Source: Enterobacter sp. 10-1 (GTDB lineage Bacteria; Pseudomonadota; Gammaproteobacteria; Enterobacterales; Enterobacteriaceae). From it: DNA of 64,000 nt. The stretch is taken from NCBI GenBank assembly GCA_002270295.1, contig NISF01000004.1, forward strand, positions 62,001-126,000. Direction: 5' to 3'. Positions 38,927 through 47,565 of this stretch are shown in pieces (position 1 is the stretch's first letter; each line of letters opens with the position of its first letter). Below the pieces are notes generated by a model. The model saw only the letters and a list, made by a program, of their open reading frames with translations. It searched no databases and was not told where the DNA came from. The position numbers and the translations under genes were made by a program.

Positions 38927-40321
38927 ATGGATAAAGTCTTTTCCGCCGTCCAGTTTATTCTGGGACTCGGGCCTACGATCATGTTGCCGATAATCATTTT
39001 TATTATGGCAATGTGTCTTCAGACCGGCTTCAGTCGCGCACTGCGTTCGGCTCTGACCATCGGCATGGGTTTTATCGGTATATTTCTGGTCTTTGGTTTG
39101 CTGGTTGATACTCTTGGCCCTGCAGCAAAAGAAATGGTCAGTCACACCGGTATTGATTTACCTGTTGTTGATCTGGGCTGGACACCGCTGGCAGCAATCG
39201 CCTGGGCTTCTCAGGTGGCACCATTTGTCGTGCCAATGACCATTGGTATTAACGTACTTATGCTTACCCTTAACTGGACCAAAACCGTCGATATTGATGT
39301 CTGGAACTTCTGGCATTTCTCAATGGTCGGCGCGATGGTCTATGGGGTGACGGGCAATTTCTTTTTTGGACTACTGATTGCCGGCATCACAGCGGCCATT
39401 ACTTTTGTGATGGCTGACTGGTGTGCCCCTATGATCCAGAAGTATTTCAACCTGCCAGGCATCTCATTACCAACGCTGTCTGCAGTTATTTTCTTCCCGA
39501 TTGGTGTTCTGGGGAACATGGTGCTCGATAAAATTCCGGGCATTAACAAACTGAATGCGGATCCGGACCAAATCCAGAAACGCTTCGGTGTCTTTGGCGA
39601 ACCGATGATGTTAGGGGTGATTTTAGGGGCGGGTATTGGTCTGCTGGCGGAATATGATCTTAAAGGTGTGTTAAACCTGGCGATGAGCCTCGGAGCGGTC
39701 ATGCTGATTATGCCTCGTATGGTTAAATTGCTGATGGAAGGTTTGCTGCCACTATCTGATGCTGTTCGTAGTTTCCTGAAGAAGCGCTACCCCGATCGCC
39801 ATGACCTGTACATCGGTCTGGATATCGCGGTCGCGGTAGGCCATCCTTCCGTCCTGTCCACCGCTCTGCTGCTTATTCCTGTCGGTGTGCTTCTGGCGGT
39901 TGTTCTTCCAGGCAACAGACTGTTGCCGCTTGGTGACCTTGCAAACATTTGGGTTCCGATCTCTATGGTTGTACTGGCCTGTCGCGGGAATATTGTCAGA
40001 GCATTTCTCATCGGTATTCCTTGTCTGGCGGTGAACTTGTATGTGGCGTCGGCGGCGGCTCCTATCCTGACCAAAATTGCCCGGGACATGAATTTCCCGC
40101 TGAAAACAGATGGTGAGATTTCCAGCCTGCTCGATGGCGGTAATCCGTATCGTTTCTGGGCAGTTAAAGTGTTTGAAGGAAATACTATCGCTCTGATTCT
40201 TATTCCTGTCATCTTCCTGCTGTGCCTGTGGCTCTATCGTGTCACTAAAAAACAGCTTAAAGCAGAAGAAGCAGCAGAAAATAATGAAGCATCCGCGGGT
40301 GACATTCCGCTAGCAAAATAA
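38927..40321 (+). CDS. PTS EIIC component, galactitol type (GatC family)
   Basis: A 464-residue membrane permease with about ten hydrophobic segments, starting VFSAVQFILGLGPTIMLPII. The family motif region (FGEPMMLGVILGAGIGLLAEYD, then MSLGAVMLIMPRMVKLLMEGLLPL) matches GatC-type transporters. ATG 38927 is used; the upstream GTG at 38918 overlaps the AAAGG ribosome site. The substrate is a polyol or sugar not determined by the sequence. Confidence 0.92.
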   Translation: MDKVFSAVQFILGLGPTIMLPIIIFIMAMCLQTGFSRALRSALTIGMGFIGIFLVFGLLVDTLGPAAKEMVSHTGIDLPVVDLGWTPLAAIAWASQVAPFVVPMTIGINVLMLTLNWTKTVDIDVWNFWHFSMVGAMVYGVTGNFFFGLLIAGITAAITFVMADWCAPMIQKYFNLPGISLPTLSAVIFFPIGVLGNMVLDKIPGINKLNADPDQIQKRFGVFGEPMMLGVILGAGIGLLAEYDLKGVLNLAMSLGAVMLIMPRMVKLLMEGLLPLSDAVRSFLKKRYPDRHDLYIGLDIAVAVGHPSVLSTALLLIPVGVLLAVVLPGNRLLPLGDLANIWVPISMVVLACRGNIVRAFLIGIPCLAVNLYVASAAAPILTKIARDMNFPLKTDGEISSLLDGGNPYRFWAVKVFEGNTIALILIPVIFLLCLWLYRVTKKQLKAEEAAENNEASAGDIPLAK

Positions 40322-40398
40322 TTCTGTCCATTTTGAAGCAGAAGGATCTGCTTCAGAATAAAACAAACGTTGTCCCTTGCAAATAAAAGGGGAGAGTG

Positions 40399-41910
40399 AT
40401 GTATACGATCGGAATCGATGTTGGCACGACAAATTGTAAGGTGTGTTTGTTCGCAATTCCTTCACTGGAATTGATTAATCAGTACAGTTTCAGAACACCG
40501 AAAATTGTGGATGGGGAAAATACTGATTTTGATGTTCGCCTCATTTGGGAAGGTATACTACATGGCCTTAAAACAATAACAAACACCTTGGATGATTCTG
40601 GCAATATCATTGCACTGGCGGTCGCCAGTGTGGGGGAGGCTGGGGTCCTGCTTGATGGTAATGATAATGTCATTGGTCCGACATTAACCTGGTATGACAC
40701 CCGGCCTACCCAGCAGTTGGAAAGCATTATTTCTGCAATGGATGTAGAACATATCTATGAGATAACTGGTATCCCTGCGCATTCAAATTACAGTATAAAT
40801 AAAATTAAGTGGCTGTATGACAATGTCAGCCATGCCCGGGAAGGTCGAAAATGGCTATGTCTGGCGGAATATATTGCCTTTAAATTATCCGGTGTGAAGC
40901 GCTCAGAATATTCTCTGGCATCACGGACGATGGTATTAAATATCGCTGAGATGGACTGGGATAAACAGCTCATCACTACCGCTGAGCTTTCACCCTCTTT
41001 ATTCAGTCCGCTTGTTCAGGCTGGAGTAGCAATTGGTAATGTCACATCTGAGGTTTCTGATCTGACCGGGTTGTCGACGGAAAGCCGTGTCGCTATCGCA
41101 GGGCATGATCATATGTGCGGCTCTGTGGCTGTCGGGTTGAGCAGAGAAGATCAGATCCTTAACTCCACAGGAACGACAGAGGGACTGCTGGTCGTGACCG
41201 AAGCGGTCAATAATACCGGACGTTTCTTTCGTGCTCGGGTTTCAAATGGCGTGCATGTGCTTCCGGGTCTCCATTCCCTGTATGCCTCACTACCTTCTGC
41301 CGGGTATGCAATCGAATGGTTCAGAAATCTCTTTGAGCTCGATATGCCTGCGTTCCTGCGAATGGTGGAAACGCTGCGCAACGAGCAGGATTTGGTTATG
41401 GCCGGAACCCTTGACGGTATTTTCATTCCGCATTTGCGTGGCAGCGGTCCGCCGGATAGAAATACCTGCTCCCGGGCATTGATTTACGGTCTTGATGATA
41501 AGTCACGGCCAGAAGATGTACTACGTTTTGTATTCCAGGGGCTGTGTTTTGAACTTAAAAACTTGCTGGATTTGTATGAAGAGCTGACAGGGAAAAAATA
41601 TCCCATCGTGAATGTCATTGGTGCGGCCTGCAAAAACCCTTACTGGTTGCAGCTCAAAGCCAATATTCTTAACCGGGAAATTGTGGCCTGCAATGTCGAT
41701 GAGGCTGTCAGCAAAGGCGCGGCCATACTGGCGGCGAAAGCCGCAGGTATAGATGTGGAATCCCTCCCAGGAACAACTGAAGAAAAGACCCTGAGTTATC
41801 TACCCGAAAGTGATGCGGTTGCTCACTATCAGGCGATTTACACTCAGGTCTACAAGCCGCTTTATGAATCCAAGATGCGCACTGAGCGTCTTTGCTATGG
41901 AGTTAACTAA
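40399..41910 (+). CDS. FGGY-family carbohydrate kinase (PTS module)
   Basis: A 503-residue kinase with the phosphate-1 loop TIGIDVGTTNCKVCLF at the start, GHDHMCGSVAVGL in the middle (catalytic Asp region) and NVIGAACKNPYWLQLKANIL near the end. It resembles xylulokinase-like members of the family. Having a kinase in addition to a PTS suggests that a dephosphorylated or non-phosphorylated keto-sugar intermediate is rephosphorylated. ATG 40399 follows GGGGAGAGTG. Its TAA overlaps the dehydrogenase ATG (TAATG). Confidence 0.9.
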   Translation: MYTIGIDVGTTNCKVCLFAIPSLELINQYSFRTPKIVDGENTDFDVRLIWEGILHGLKTITNTLDDSGNIIALAVASVGEAGVLLDGNDNVIGPTLTWYDTRPTQQLESIISAMDVEHIYEITGIPAHSNYSINKIKWLYDNVSHAREGRKWLCLAEYIAFKLSGVKRSEYSLASRTMVLNIAEMDWDKQLITTAELSPSLFSPLVQAGVAIGNVTSEVSDLTGLSTESRVAIAGHDHMCGSVAVGLSREDQILNSTGTTEGLLVVTEAVNNTGRFFRARVSNGVHVLPGLHSLYASLPSAGYAIEWFRNLFELDMPAFLRMVETLRNEQDLVMAGTLDGIFIPHLRGSGPPDRNTCSRALIYGLDDKSRPEDVLRFVFQGLCFELKNLLDLYEELTGKKYPIVNVIGAACKNPYWLQLKANILNREIVACNVDEAVSKGAAILAAKAAGIDVESLPGTTEEKTLSYLPESDAVAHYQAIYTQVYKPLYESKMRTERLCYGVN

Positions 41911-42944
41911 TGAAAGCCAGTGTTTACTACAGCAAAAATGATATTCGTTATGAAGATGTCGAGGTGCCAGAAATTGGCGACAGCGATATGCTTATTAAAA
42001 TGCATTCCTGTGGCCTGTGCGGAACTGACATCCATAAGGCGCAACATCAGACGGTTACCGGTCCGGTTATTCTCGGGCACGAAGTCTCGGGTGAAGTCGT
42101 GAAAGTAGGTAAAGATGTTACCCGCTACCGGGTTGGTGAGCGCGTGGTGACGGCAATCCACGTACCGTGTTTTAACTGCCATTACTGTGACAGAGGCTTT
42201 TTTACTCTGTGTGACCAGTTCAAGAAAACGAACCTCGAACCTGGTGGTTTCAGTGAGTTTATTCGCATTCCGCGCCTGCATGTTGAACATCTGACGCACC
42301 GTATTATTGACACTCTCGACTGGGATCGCGCAGCAATGATCGAGCCTGTCGCCTGCTGTCTGCATGGTCTGAAATCAGCCAATATTCATGCAAAAGATAC
42401 TGTGCTGGTACTGGGTTCCGGAACTATCGGTCTGGTCAGTGCACAACTGGCTGCGCTGAAAGGGGCTTCAACCGTTATCGTTTCCGACTATTCCCGTTTC
42501 AAACGTGAACTGGCACTGAAGATCGGTATCACCCACGCGATCGACCCGGCAAATGAAGATGTTGAAACCCGCGTGGCGGAAATCACTCAGGGTAAAGGTC
42601 CGGATGTGGTGATTATTGCCGCGGGTGTCTCGTCACTGGTTTCACAGGCAGTGAATGTTGTCCGCCGTGGTGGTCGGGTGGTTGTGTTCTCGCCATTTGA
42701 CAAAAATCCGGTGGTCGAAATTGATGCTGGACGCCTGTTCCGCGATGAAATTTCTATCGTTGGTACCTACTCACTCACGCCATATGACATGAAAGAAGCG
42801 ATTGAAATCGTGGAAAAAGACAAAATCAACACCCGGGATATGATCACACATACCTGGTCCCTTTCGCGTATAGGGGAAGCGATCGAGTTTGCGGCCAATC
42901 CTGAAAATGACGTACTGAAAATTATCATTAAAGCAGATGCTTAA
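41910..42944 (+). CDS. Zinc-dependent polyol dehydrogenase 1 (sorbitol/xylitol/galactitol-P type)
   Basis: A 344-residue medium-chain dehydrogenase. Catalytic zinc ligands are in SCGLCGTDIH and GHEVSGEVV, the structural zinc site is CFNCHYCDRGFFTLC, and the NAD loop is VLGSGTIGLVSAQ near residue 170. An Asp-containing turn (IVSDYSRFKRELA) after the loop favours NAD. It should oxidise a polyol or polyol phosphate to the ketose. A hairpin (42953-42976) follows its stop. Confidence 0.92.
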   Translation: MKASVYYSKNDIRYEDVEVPEIGDSDMLIKMHSCGLCGTDIHKAQHQTVTGPVILGHEVSGEVVKVGKDVTRYRVGERVVTAIHVPCFNCHYCDRGFFTLCDQFKKTNLEPGGFSEFIRIPRLHVEHLTHRIIDTLDWDRAAMIEPVACCLHGLKSANIHAKDTVLVLGSGTIGLVSAQLAALKGASTVIVSDYSRFKRELALKIGITHAIDPANEDVETRVAEITQGKGPDVVIIAAGVSSLVSQAVNVVRRGGRVVVFSPFDKNPVVEIDAGRLFRDEISIVGTYSLTPYDMKEAIEIVEKDKINTRDMITHTWSLSRIGEAIEFAANPENDVLKIIIKADA

Positions 42945-42952
42945 TCGCAGAA

Positions 42953-42976
42953 GCCCCCATTATCTGAGGTGGGGGC
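42953..42976 (+). terminator. Hairpin after dehydrogenase 1
   Basis: GCCCCCA (42953-42959) pairs with TGGGGGC (42970-42976), ten-base loop, no T-tract. It probably marks the end of the first PTS transcript. Confidence 0.55.
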
Positions 42977-43079
42977 CAGATGATTCGACGCAATCTTTTT
43001 AATTGATGAATTGAGTGTTGGGCTGAAACTGTGAAGTTGATCATATAGTTAATTTTTAAAAAACTCTGTATTATCATAA

Positions 43080-43104
43080 CTTGTTCATACTTGTATACAG
43101 ACGA
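43080..43104 (-). promoter_or_regulatory. Putative GntR operator upstream of the GntR gene
   Basis: CTTGTTCATACTTGTATACA includes TTCATACTTGT (43084-43094), the inverse of the 11-mer at 38049-38059, and the palindrome TGTATACA (43092-43099). It lies about 25-45 bases before the GntR start, which fits autoregulation. Confidence 0.6.
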
Positions 43105-43125
43105 TCTAACTAGGAGCAGCACAAC

Positions 43126-43869
43126 ATGAGTACCATACTGAAAGACTCAGAAATTCCTTTATATATGCAGGTTTCCGAATGGATCCGCGAAAATATTTAT
43201 AAAGGGGAGCTCGGTAAAGGTGACCGTATTCCCTCCGAGAATCAGATTATGGACTTACTGCATGTCAGCAGGGGAACCGTGAAGAAAGGTGTCACCATGC
43301 TGGTGAATGAAGGCTTGTTGATTCAGGTTCAGGGAAAGGGGACTTTCGTCAAGAAAGAGAATATCTCTTACTCCCTTGGAGAGGGACTGCTATCTTTTGC
43401 CGAATCACTTGAAAGTCAGCATTTGTCATTCACGACTGAGGTTATTGAGTCATATACAGAGAAAGCCTCAAAAAGTGTTGCGGCAAAACTACGGATAGAA
43501 CCAGGCGCACCGATTCTTTATCTCAAACGTGTGCGCAGCGTGGATGGTGAAAGGGTTATGTTAATTGAAAACAGAATTAATATTTCGCTATGTCCAGGAA
43601 TTGTTGATGTTGATTTCAATAAGCAAAATCTGTTTCCGACAGTGGAAGCACTGACAGGGCAAAAAATCGTTTATTCAGAAAGCCGCTACGCAGCAAAAAT
43701 TGTCGGCAGTGAACGTGGGCACTATTTGGAAGTTAATGAAGAAGCTCCGGTTCTTCATCTTGAACAACTGGTTTTTCTTGAGAATCATATGCCATTTGAT
43801 TTAGGTAATGTCTGGTTAAAATCAGATAAATATTATTTAGGTACTGTACTTCAACGAAGAAAGAGGTAA
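43126..43869 (+). CDS. GntR/HutC-family transcriptional regulator
   Basis: A 247-residue regulator with an N-terminal winged helix (PLYMQVSEWIRENIYKGEL, SENQIMDLLHVSRGTVKKGV, EGLLIQVQGKGTFV) and a C-terminal UTRA ligand domain (PGAPILYLKRVRSVDGERVM). It lies between the two halves of the PTS module, and the same 11-mer occurs before this gene and before the EIIA gene, so it probably controls both. TAGGAGCAG precedes the start. The aldolase gene begins five bases after its stop. Confidence 0.9.
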   Translation: MSTILKDSEIPLYMQVSEWIRENIYKGELGKGDRIPSENQIMDLLHVSRGTVKKGVTMLVNEGLLIQVQGKGTFVKKENISYSLGEGLLSFAESLESQHLSFTTEVIESYTEKASKSVAAKLRIEPGAPILYLKRVRSVDGERVMLIENRINISLCPGIVDVDFNKQNLFPTVEALTGQKIVYSESRYAAKIVGSERGHYLEVNEEAPVLHLEQLVFLENHMPFDLGNVWLKSDKYYLGTVLQRRKR

Positions 43870-43874
43870 ATATC

Positions 43875-44714
43875 ATGCCATTAGTAAACGGTAATATCCT
43901 GCTCGATCGTATTCGTGAAAAGCGTGTTCTGGCTGGGGCATTTAATACCACTAACCTGGAAACCACCATTTCTATCCTGGACGCCATTGAGCGTTCAGGG
44001 TTACCTAACTTTATTCAGATTGCACCGACAAATGCGAAACTTTCGGGTTATGACTACATCTATGAAATCGTGAGAAAACGCGCTGCTACCATGGATGTTC
44101 CGGTCAGTCTTCACCTTGACCATGGTAAAGAGCTGAATGATGTCAAGCAGGCTGTCCGGGCGGGGTTTACCTCTGTCATGATTGACGGAGCCGAGCTGCC
44201 GTATGAAGAAAATATTGCGTTTACTAAAGAAGCTGTCGATTTCTGCAAGTCATTCGGCGTTCCCGTCGAAGCCGAGCTCGGTGCTATTCTGGGTAAAGAA
44301 GACGATCATGTCAGTGAAGCGGACTGTAAAACGGATGTTAATCAGGTCCGTCGCTTTGTAGAAGAGACCGGATGTAGCATGCTTGCCGTTTCCGTCGGTA
44401 ATGTTCATGGTCTGGAAGATATTCCCCGCATTGATATTCCGTTACTGCAGAAAATTGCCAAAGTCTGTCCGTGTCCGCTGGTTATTCATGGCGGCTCCGG
44501 AATTAATGAAGACATCATCCGCAGTTTTGTCAAATATAATGTCGTTAAGGTTAATATTGCCAGCGATCTGCGTAAGGCATTTATTTCGACTGTGGGGCAG
44601 GCCTGGACGCAAAATAATAACGAAGCCAATCTAGCCAGGGTAATGTCAGGTGCGAAAGCAGCAGTGGAAGCGGATGTCTACAGTAAAATACTGATGATGA
44701 ACCGCACATCCTGA
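43875..44714 (+). CDS. Class II fructose/tagatose-bisphosphate aldolase family protein
   Basis: A 279-residue zinc aldolase of the FbaA/GatY/KbaY type. Zinc and catalytic residues are visible in VSLHLDHGKE (catalytic Asp and zinc His), SVGNVHG and VIHGGSGI. The NVASDLR-like phosphate loop appears as KVNIASDLRKAF. It should cleave a ketose phosphate to a three-carbon ketone phosphate and an aldehyde. The length fits GatY/KbaY. It is in the second transcript, with the GntR regulator upstream and HPr downstream. Confidence 0.92.
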   Translation: MPLVNGNILLDRIREKRVLAGAFNTTNLETTISILDAIERSGLPNFIQIAPTNAKLSGYDYIYEIVRKRAATMDVPVSLHLDHGKELNDVKQAVRAGFTSVMIDGAELPYEENIAFTKEAVDFCKSFGVPVEAELGAILGKEDDHVSEADCKTDVNQVRRFVEETGCSMLAVSVGNVHGLEDIPRIDIPLLQKIAKVCPCPLVIHGGSGINEDIIRSFVKYNVVKVNIASDLRKAFISTVGQAWTQNNNEANLARVMSGAKAAVEADVYSKILMMNRTS

Positions 44715-44757
44715 TAACAAGATAACTTTAAATTCAGCGATCAGATTGGAAGTAAAA

Positions 44758-45030
44758 ATGATTCGAGAGAATATTCGTGTTACTAACAGCACGGGGCTGC
44801 ACGCACGTCCGGCAGCCACCTTTGTCAAAACACTGAAGAAATATGAATCTTCTGTGACGCTCGTAAATAACGGGAAGGAGACGGTAATTAAAGGGTTGAT
44901 GAGTGTTTTAGGCGCTGGAGTTAAAGGAAAGTCCAATGTTGAAATTATCTGCGAGGGGCCGGACGAACAGGCTCTGATGGATGAAATAAAAGGGTTATTT
45001 GCCAGCGGTTTTGGTGAGAAAGAAGAATAA
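44758..45030 (+). CDS. HPr-family phosphocarrier dedicated to the PTS module
   Basis: A 90-residue HPr-like protein with the phosphorylation site His15 in TGLHARPAA, exactly as in standard HPr. Position 46, which is Ser in general HPr, is Gly (VIKGLMSV), so kinase-type or allosteric control at that site is absent. It probably passes phosphate to the EIIA encoded at 38.1 kb. ATG 44758 follows GGAAG; a TTG at 44746 overlaps the ribosome site. Confidence 0.92.
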   Translation: MIRENIRVTNSTGLHARPAATFVKTLKKYESSVTLVNNGKETVIKGLMSVLGAGVKGKSNVEIICEGPDEQALMDEIKGLFASGFGEKEE

Positions 45031-45101
45031 CACCTTTTATTTACGGGAAAGTCTTATACACCTGACTGGTCTATATTCATCCCTGAACGGGAGGTAATAC
45101 T

Positions 45102-45884
45102 GTGGCTCAAAAATGGTTACAACGGATCCTACTTGTCAATGATGATGGTATTGACGCGCCGGGTATTAAATTGCTTGAGGGTGTTGCAGAACAGCTTGCA
45201 GATGAAGTCTGGGTTATTGCGCCTGCAACCGATAAAAGCGGCGTGGCCAACTCCGTCAGCCTGAGGGAGCCTGTCCGTGTGGATCAACGTGGAGAACGCC
45301 GGTTTGCAGTACATGGTACACCTGCAGATTGTGTCACGGTGGCAGTCCGGCAACTGATGAAAGAACAGCCCCCGCAGCTGTTACTGTCGGGTATTAACAA
45401 TGGCTCCAATATCGGTTTTGAAACCGTGCTTTCCGGTACGGTAGGCGCGGCCATCACAGGCCTCCTGTTTGGTGTTCCGTCGGTCGCACTGAGTCAGGAC
45501 AAACGACCTGAGGATTTAGTTAACTGGCGTACCGCAGAAGCCTTTTGCCTGCCCGTACTGGACACGTTAATCAGTCGGGGATTGCTGGCGGACCGCTGTT
45601 TGAGTATTAATTTCCCTGACCTGCCCGCCGAAAAGATCAGAGGAATTAAAGCCACGCGCCAGGGTATCGGCAAAGTGAAAGGGTTACAGGTCGTTCCCAC
45701 GACAGATCCACACGGAGAAAATTATTTCTGGATCCGGGTGGAGCATGGGGTCACTGCATTTCCTGAACACAGTGAGGCCAGGGCGGTTTCTGAAGGATAT
45801 ATCTCTGTCACGCCTTTAATGTTTGAAAGAACGGCCATGGAAAGCTGGCACCAGCTTTCCGATATCCTGAATTCGCCGCACTAG
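45102..45884 (+). CDS. SurE-family 5'/3'-nucleotidase paralogue
   Basis: A 260-residue phosphatase of the SurE family. Metal ligands are in LLVNDDGIDAPGI, the loop DKSGVANSVSLREP and LLSGINNGSNIG. The GTG start at 45102 follows GGGAGG at 45089-45094. The chromosomal surE of Enterobacterales lies beside pcm and rpoS, so this is a second, accessory copy. In this module it may dephosphorylate a sugar phosphate intermediate, which would explain the FGGY kinase; this is inference. Confidence 0.9.
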   Translation: MAQKWLQRILLVNDDGIDAPGIKLLEGVAEQLADEVWVIAPATDKSGVANSVSLREPVRVDQRGERRFAVHGTPADCVTVAVRQLMKEQPPQLLLSGINNGSNIGFETVLSGTVGAAITGLLFGVPSVALSQDKRPEDLVNWRTAEAFCLPVLDTLISRGLLADRCLSINFPDLPAEKIRGIKATRQGIGKVKGLQVVPTTDPHGENYFWIRVEHGVTAFPEHSEARAVSEGYISVTPLMFERTAMESWHQLSDILNSPH

Positions 45885-45906
45885 CCCTTGACATGGCAGG
45901 TACGTT

Positions 45907-45934
45907 TGTCGCCCTGGGAGGGGCGACATTTTTT
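45907..45934 (+). terminator. Rho-independent terminator after surE paralogue
   Basis: TGTCGCCC (45907-45914) pairs with GGGCGACA (45921-45928), six-base loop, then TTTTTT. It separates the SurE gene from the second dehydrogenase gene, which starts 44 bases later. Confidence 0.9.
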
Positions 45935-45977
45935 CACATTCATGTGTTTAACCTTGGTACCGATGAGTGAGGTCACG

Positions 45978-47033
45978 ATGAAGGCACTAAATTTGTATGG
46001 CATACAGGATGTCCGCTATGAAGAGGTGCGGAGACCTGAAGTTGAAAAAGAAAATGATGTTCTGATTAAAGTGCATACGGCGGGTATATGTGGTTCAGAT
46101 ATATCGCGCTTTGGTAAAATAGGGTCATACAACCCCGGTCTGACCTGGGGACATGAGTTTTCCGGTACCGTGGAGAGCACGGGGAGTGGGGTGATATCGC
46201 TCAGGAAAGGCGATCGTGTCACAGCCTGTAACTGCTTTCCCTGCTTCCACTGTGATTACTGTCGACAGGGAACTTATGCCCGGTGTACGGATCTGAAGGT
46301 GCTTGGGGGGCATGTCAGCGGTGCTTTTGCTGAATATATTCGGATGCCGGCCGAGAATGTCCTCAAATTACCCGACTCGATGGACTTTGCGACAGCAAGT
46401 TTTATAGAGCCATCAAGTGTGGTTGTACATGGCATGCGGCAGGTCGATATCAAGCCAGGTAGCAGTGTGGCTGTTGTCGGTTGCGGCACCATTGGCTTAC
46501 TTGCTGTTCAATGGGCAAAAATCTGCGGCGCGGGAGACGTGTTCGCATTTGACACTGACGAGTCTAAACTTGCGGTCGCGGCGAAAACCGGGGCGACGGC
46601 AACATTCTGCGTTAAAGATGACAACCATTTAGCCCGATTCCAGGAAACCACCAATAATGCCGGTGTTGATATCGTCTTTGAGTCATCCGGGAATGCGGCC
46701 GGGATAGGCTCATCCCTGCTTCTGGCGGCGAAAGGCGGAACGGTGTTACTGCTGGGTATCCCTTACGGTGACGTTGCTTTACCCCGGCTGAATTTTGAAA
46801 AAATTGTGCGTAATGAACTGAAAGTCGTAGGTTCATGGAATTCTATCTCCGCGCCGTTTCCGGGAAAAGAGTGGCAGACGTCCATCCATTACCTCAGTAC
46901 CGGGCAGATTGATGTCTCCCCATTAATTACAAAACGGGTGTTACTGGAAGATGTTCCGTCGGTTTTGCCGGTGCTTTATAATCGGGAAGAGTTTTTCGTT
47001 AAGATCCTGATCAACGTCGAAGCGTTATCCTGA
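45978..47033 (+). CDS. Zinc-dependent polyol dehydrogenase 2 (GatD-like)
   Basis: A 351-residue medium-chain dehydrogenase. Catalytic zinc ligands are in TAGICGSDISRF and WGHEFSGTV, the structural zinc cluster is CFPCFHCDYCRQGTYARC, and the NAD loop is VVGCGTIGLLAVQ. It resembles galactitol-1-phosphate dehydrogenase in its start (MKALNLYGIQDVRYEEV). ATG 45978 follows GAGGTCACG. It stands behind a strong terminator, so it may have its own promoter or rely on read-through. Confidence 0.9.
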   Translation: MKALNLYGIQDVRYEEVRRPEVEKENDVLIKVHTAGICGSDISRFGKIGSYNPGLTWGHEFSGTVESTGSGVISLRKGDRVTACNCFPCFHCDYCRQGTYARCTDLKVLGGHVSGAFAEYIRMPAENVLKLPDSMDFATASFIEPSSVVVHGMRQVDIKPGSSVAVVGCGTIGLLAVQWAKICGAGDVFAFDTDESKLAVAAKTGATATFCVKDDNHLARFQETTNNAGVDIVFESSGNAAGIGSSLLLAAKGGTVLLLGIPYGDVALPRLNFEKIVRNELKVVGSWNSISAPFPGKEWQTSIHYLSTGQIDVSPLITKRVLLEDVPSVLPVLYNREEFFVKILINVEALS

Positions 47034-47565
47034 GGGTCGTGTGGAAGATTGTATTTCTCATCATCACTCATGTCTTACATGGGGCAACATGAAATCGTTG
47101 CATGAACTTATCATTCTGAATCATTTTTATTACTGCTTTCTTCTGGCAACTAAACTCAGAAAATGCAATCTTCCCTCTGTTAATGGTGTCAACTAAAAAA
47201 TATTTATGAAGTAGTAGCTTCCACTGCCCAGAAAAATGCAGTTTGACAAACTGGCCTATGATGAAACCCCGTAGTTGTTTGAAAGCCTTTCGGATAAGGG
47301 GATGACCTTTCAGGAGTTCGAGTTTAATATAGCATTGATCTATCGTCGTTCTCTGTTGATGATTAAGGAAGATGAAGAGAAGTTTTTATATACTGCTAAT
47401 AAATAGCACCGTCTTATTATAATAAGACATCGAGGAGCCGCTAATATGAATATAAGGAAAAACCGCTTAAGGTTACTTAAGCGGTTTTCTGCTATCAATT
47501 ATCAATCCTAAACTACCGCTATGGAGGTGGCGATCATTCTCTTTCAGCCGCTCGTTATTCCACAT
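47034..47565. other. Intergenic region with remnants between PTS and ABC modules
   Basis: About 530 bases without an intact gene. A short frame around 47302-47406 (MTFQEFEFNIALIYRRSLLM, then IKEDEEKFLYTANK) reads like the tail of a lost coding region but is not recognised. A perfect palindrome GTCTTATTATAATAAGAC lies at 47411-47428. Confidence 0.4.
47459..47490. terminator. Bidirectional terminator between converging modules
   Basis: Perfect 13-bp stem AAAACCGCTTAAG (47459-47471) and CTTAAGCGGTTTT (47476-47488), four-base loop. A-rich before and T-rich after; it serves the rightward PTS module and the leftward ABC module. Confidence 0.85.
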
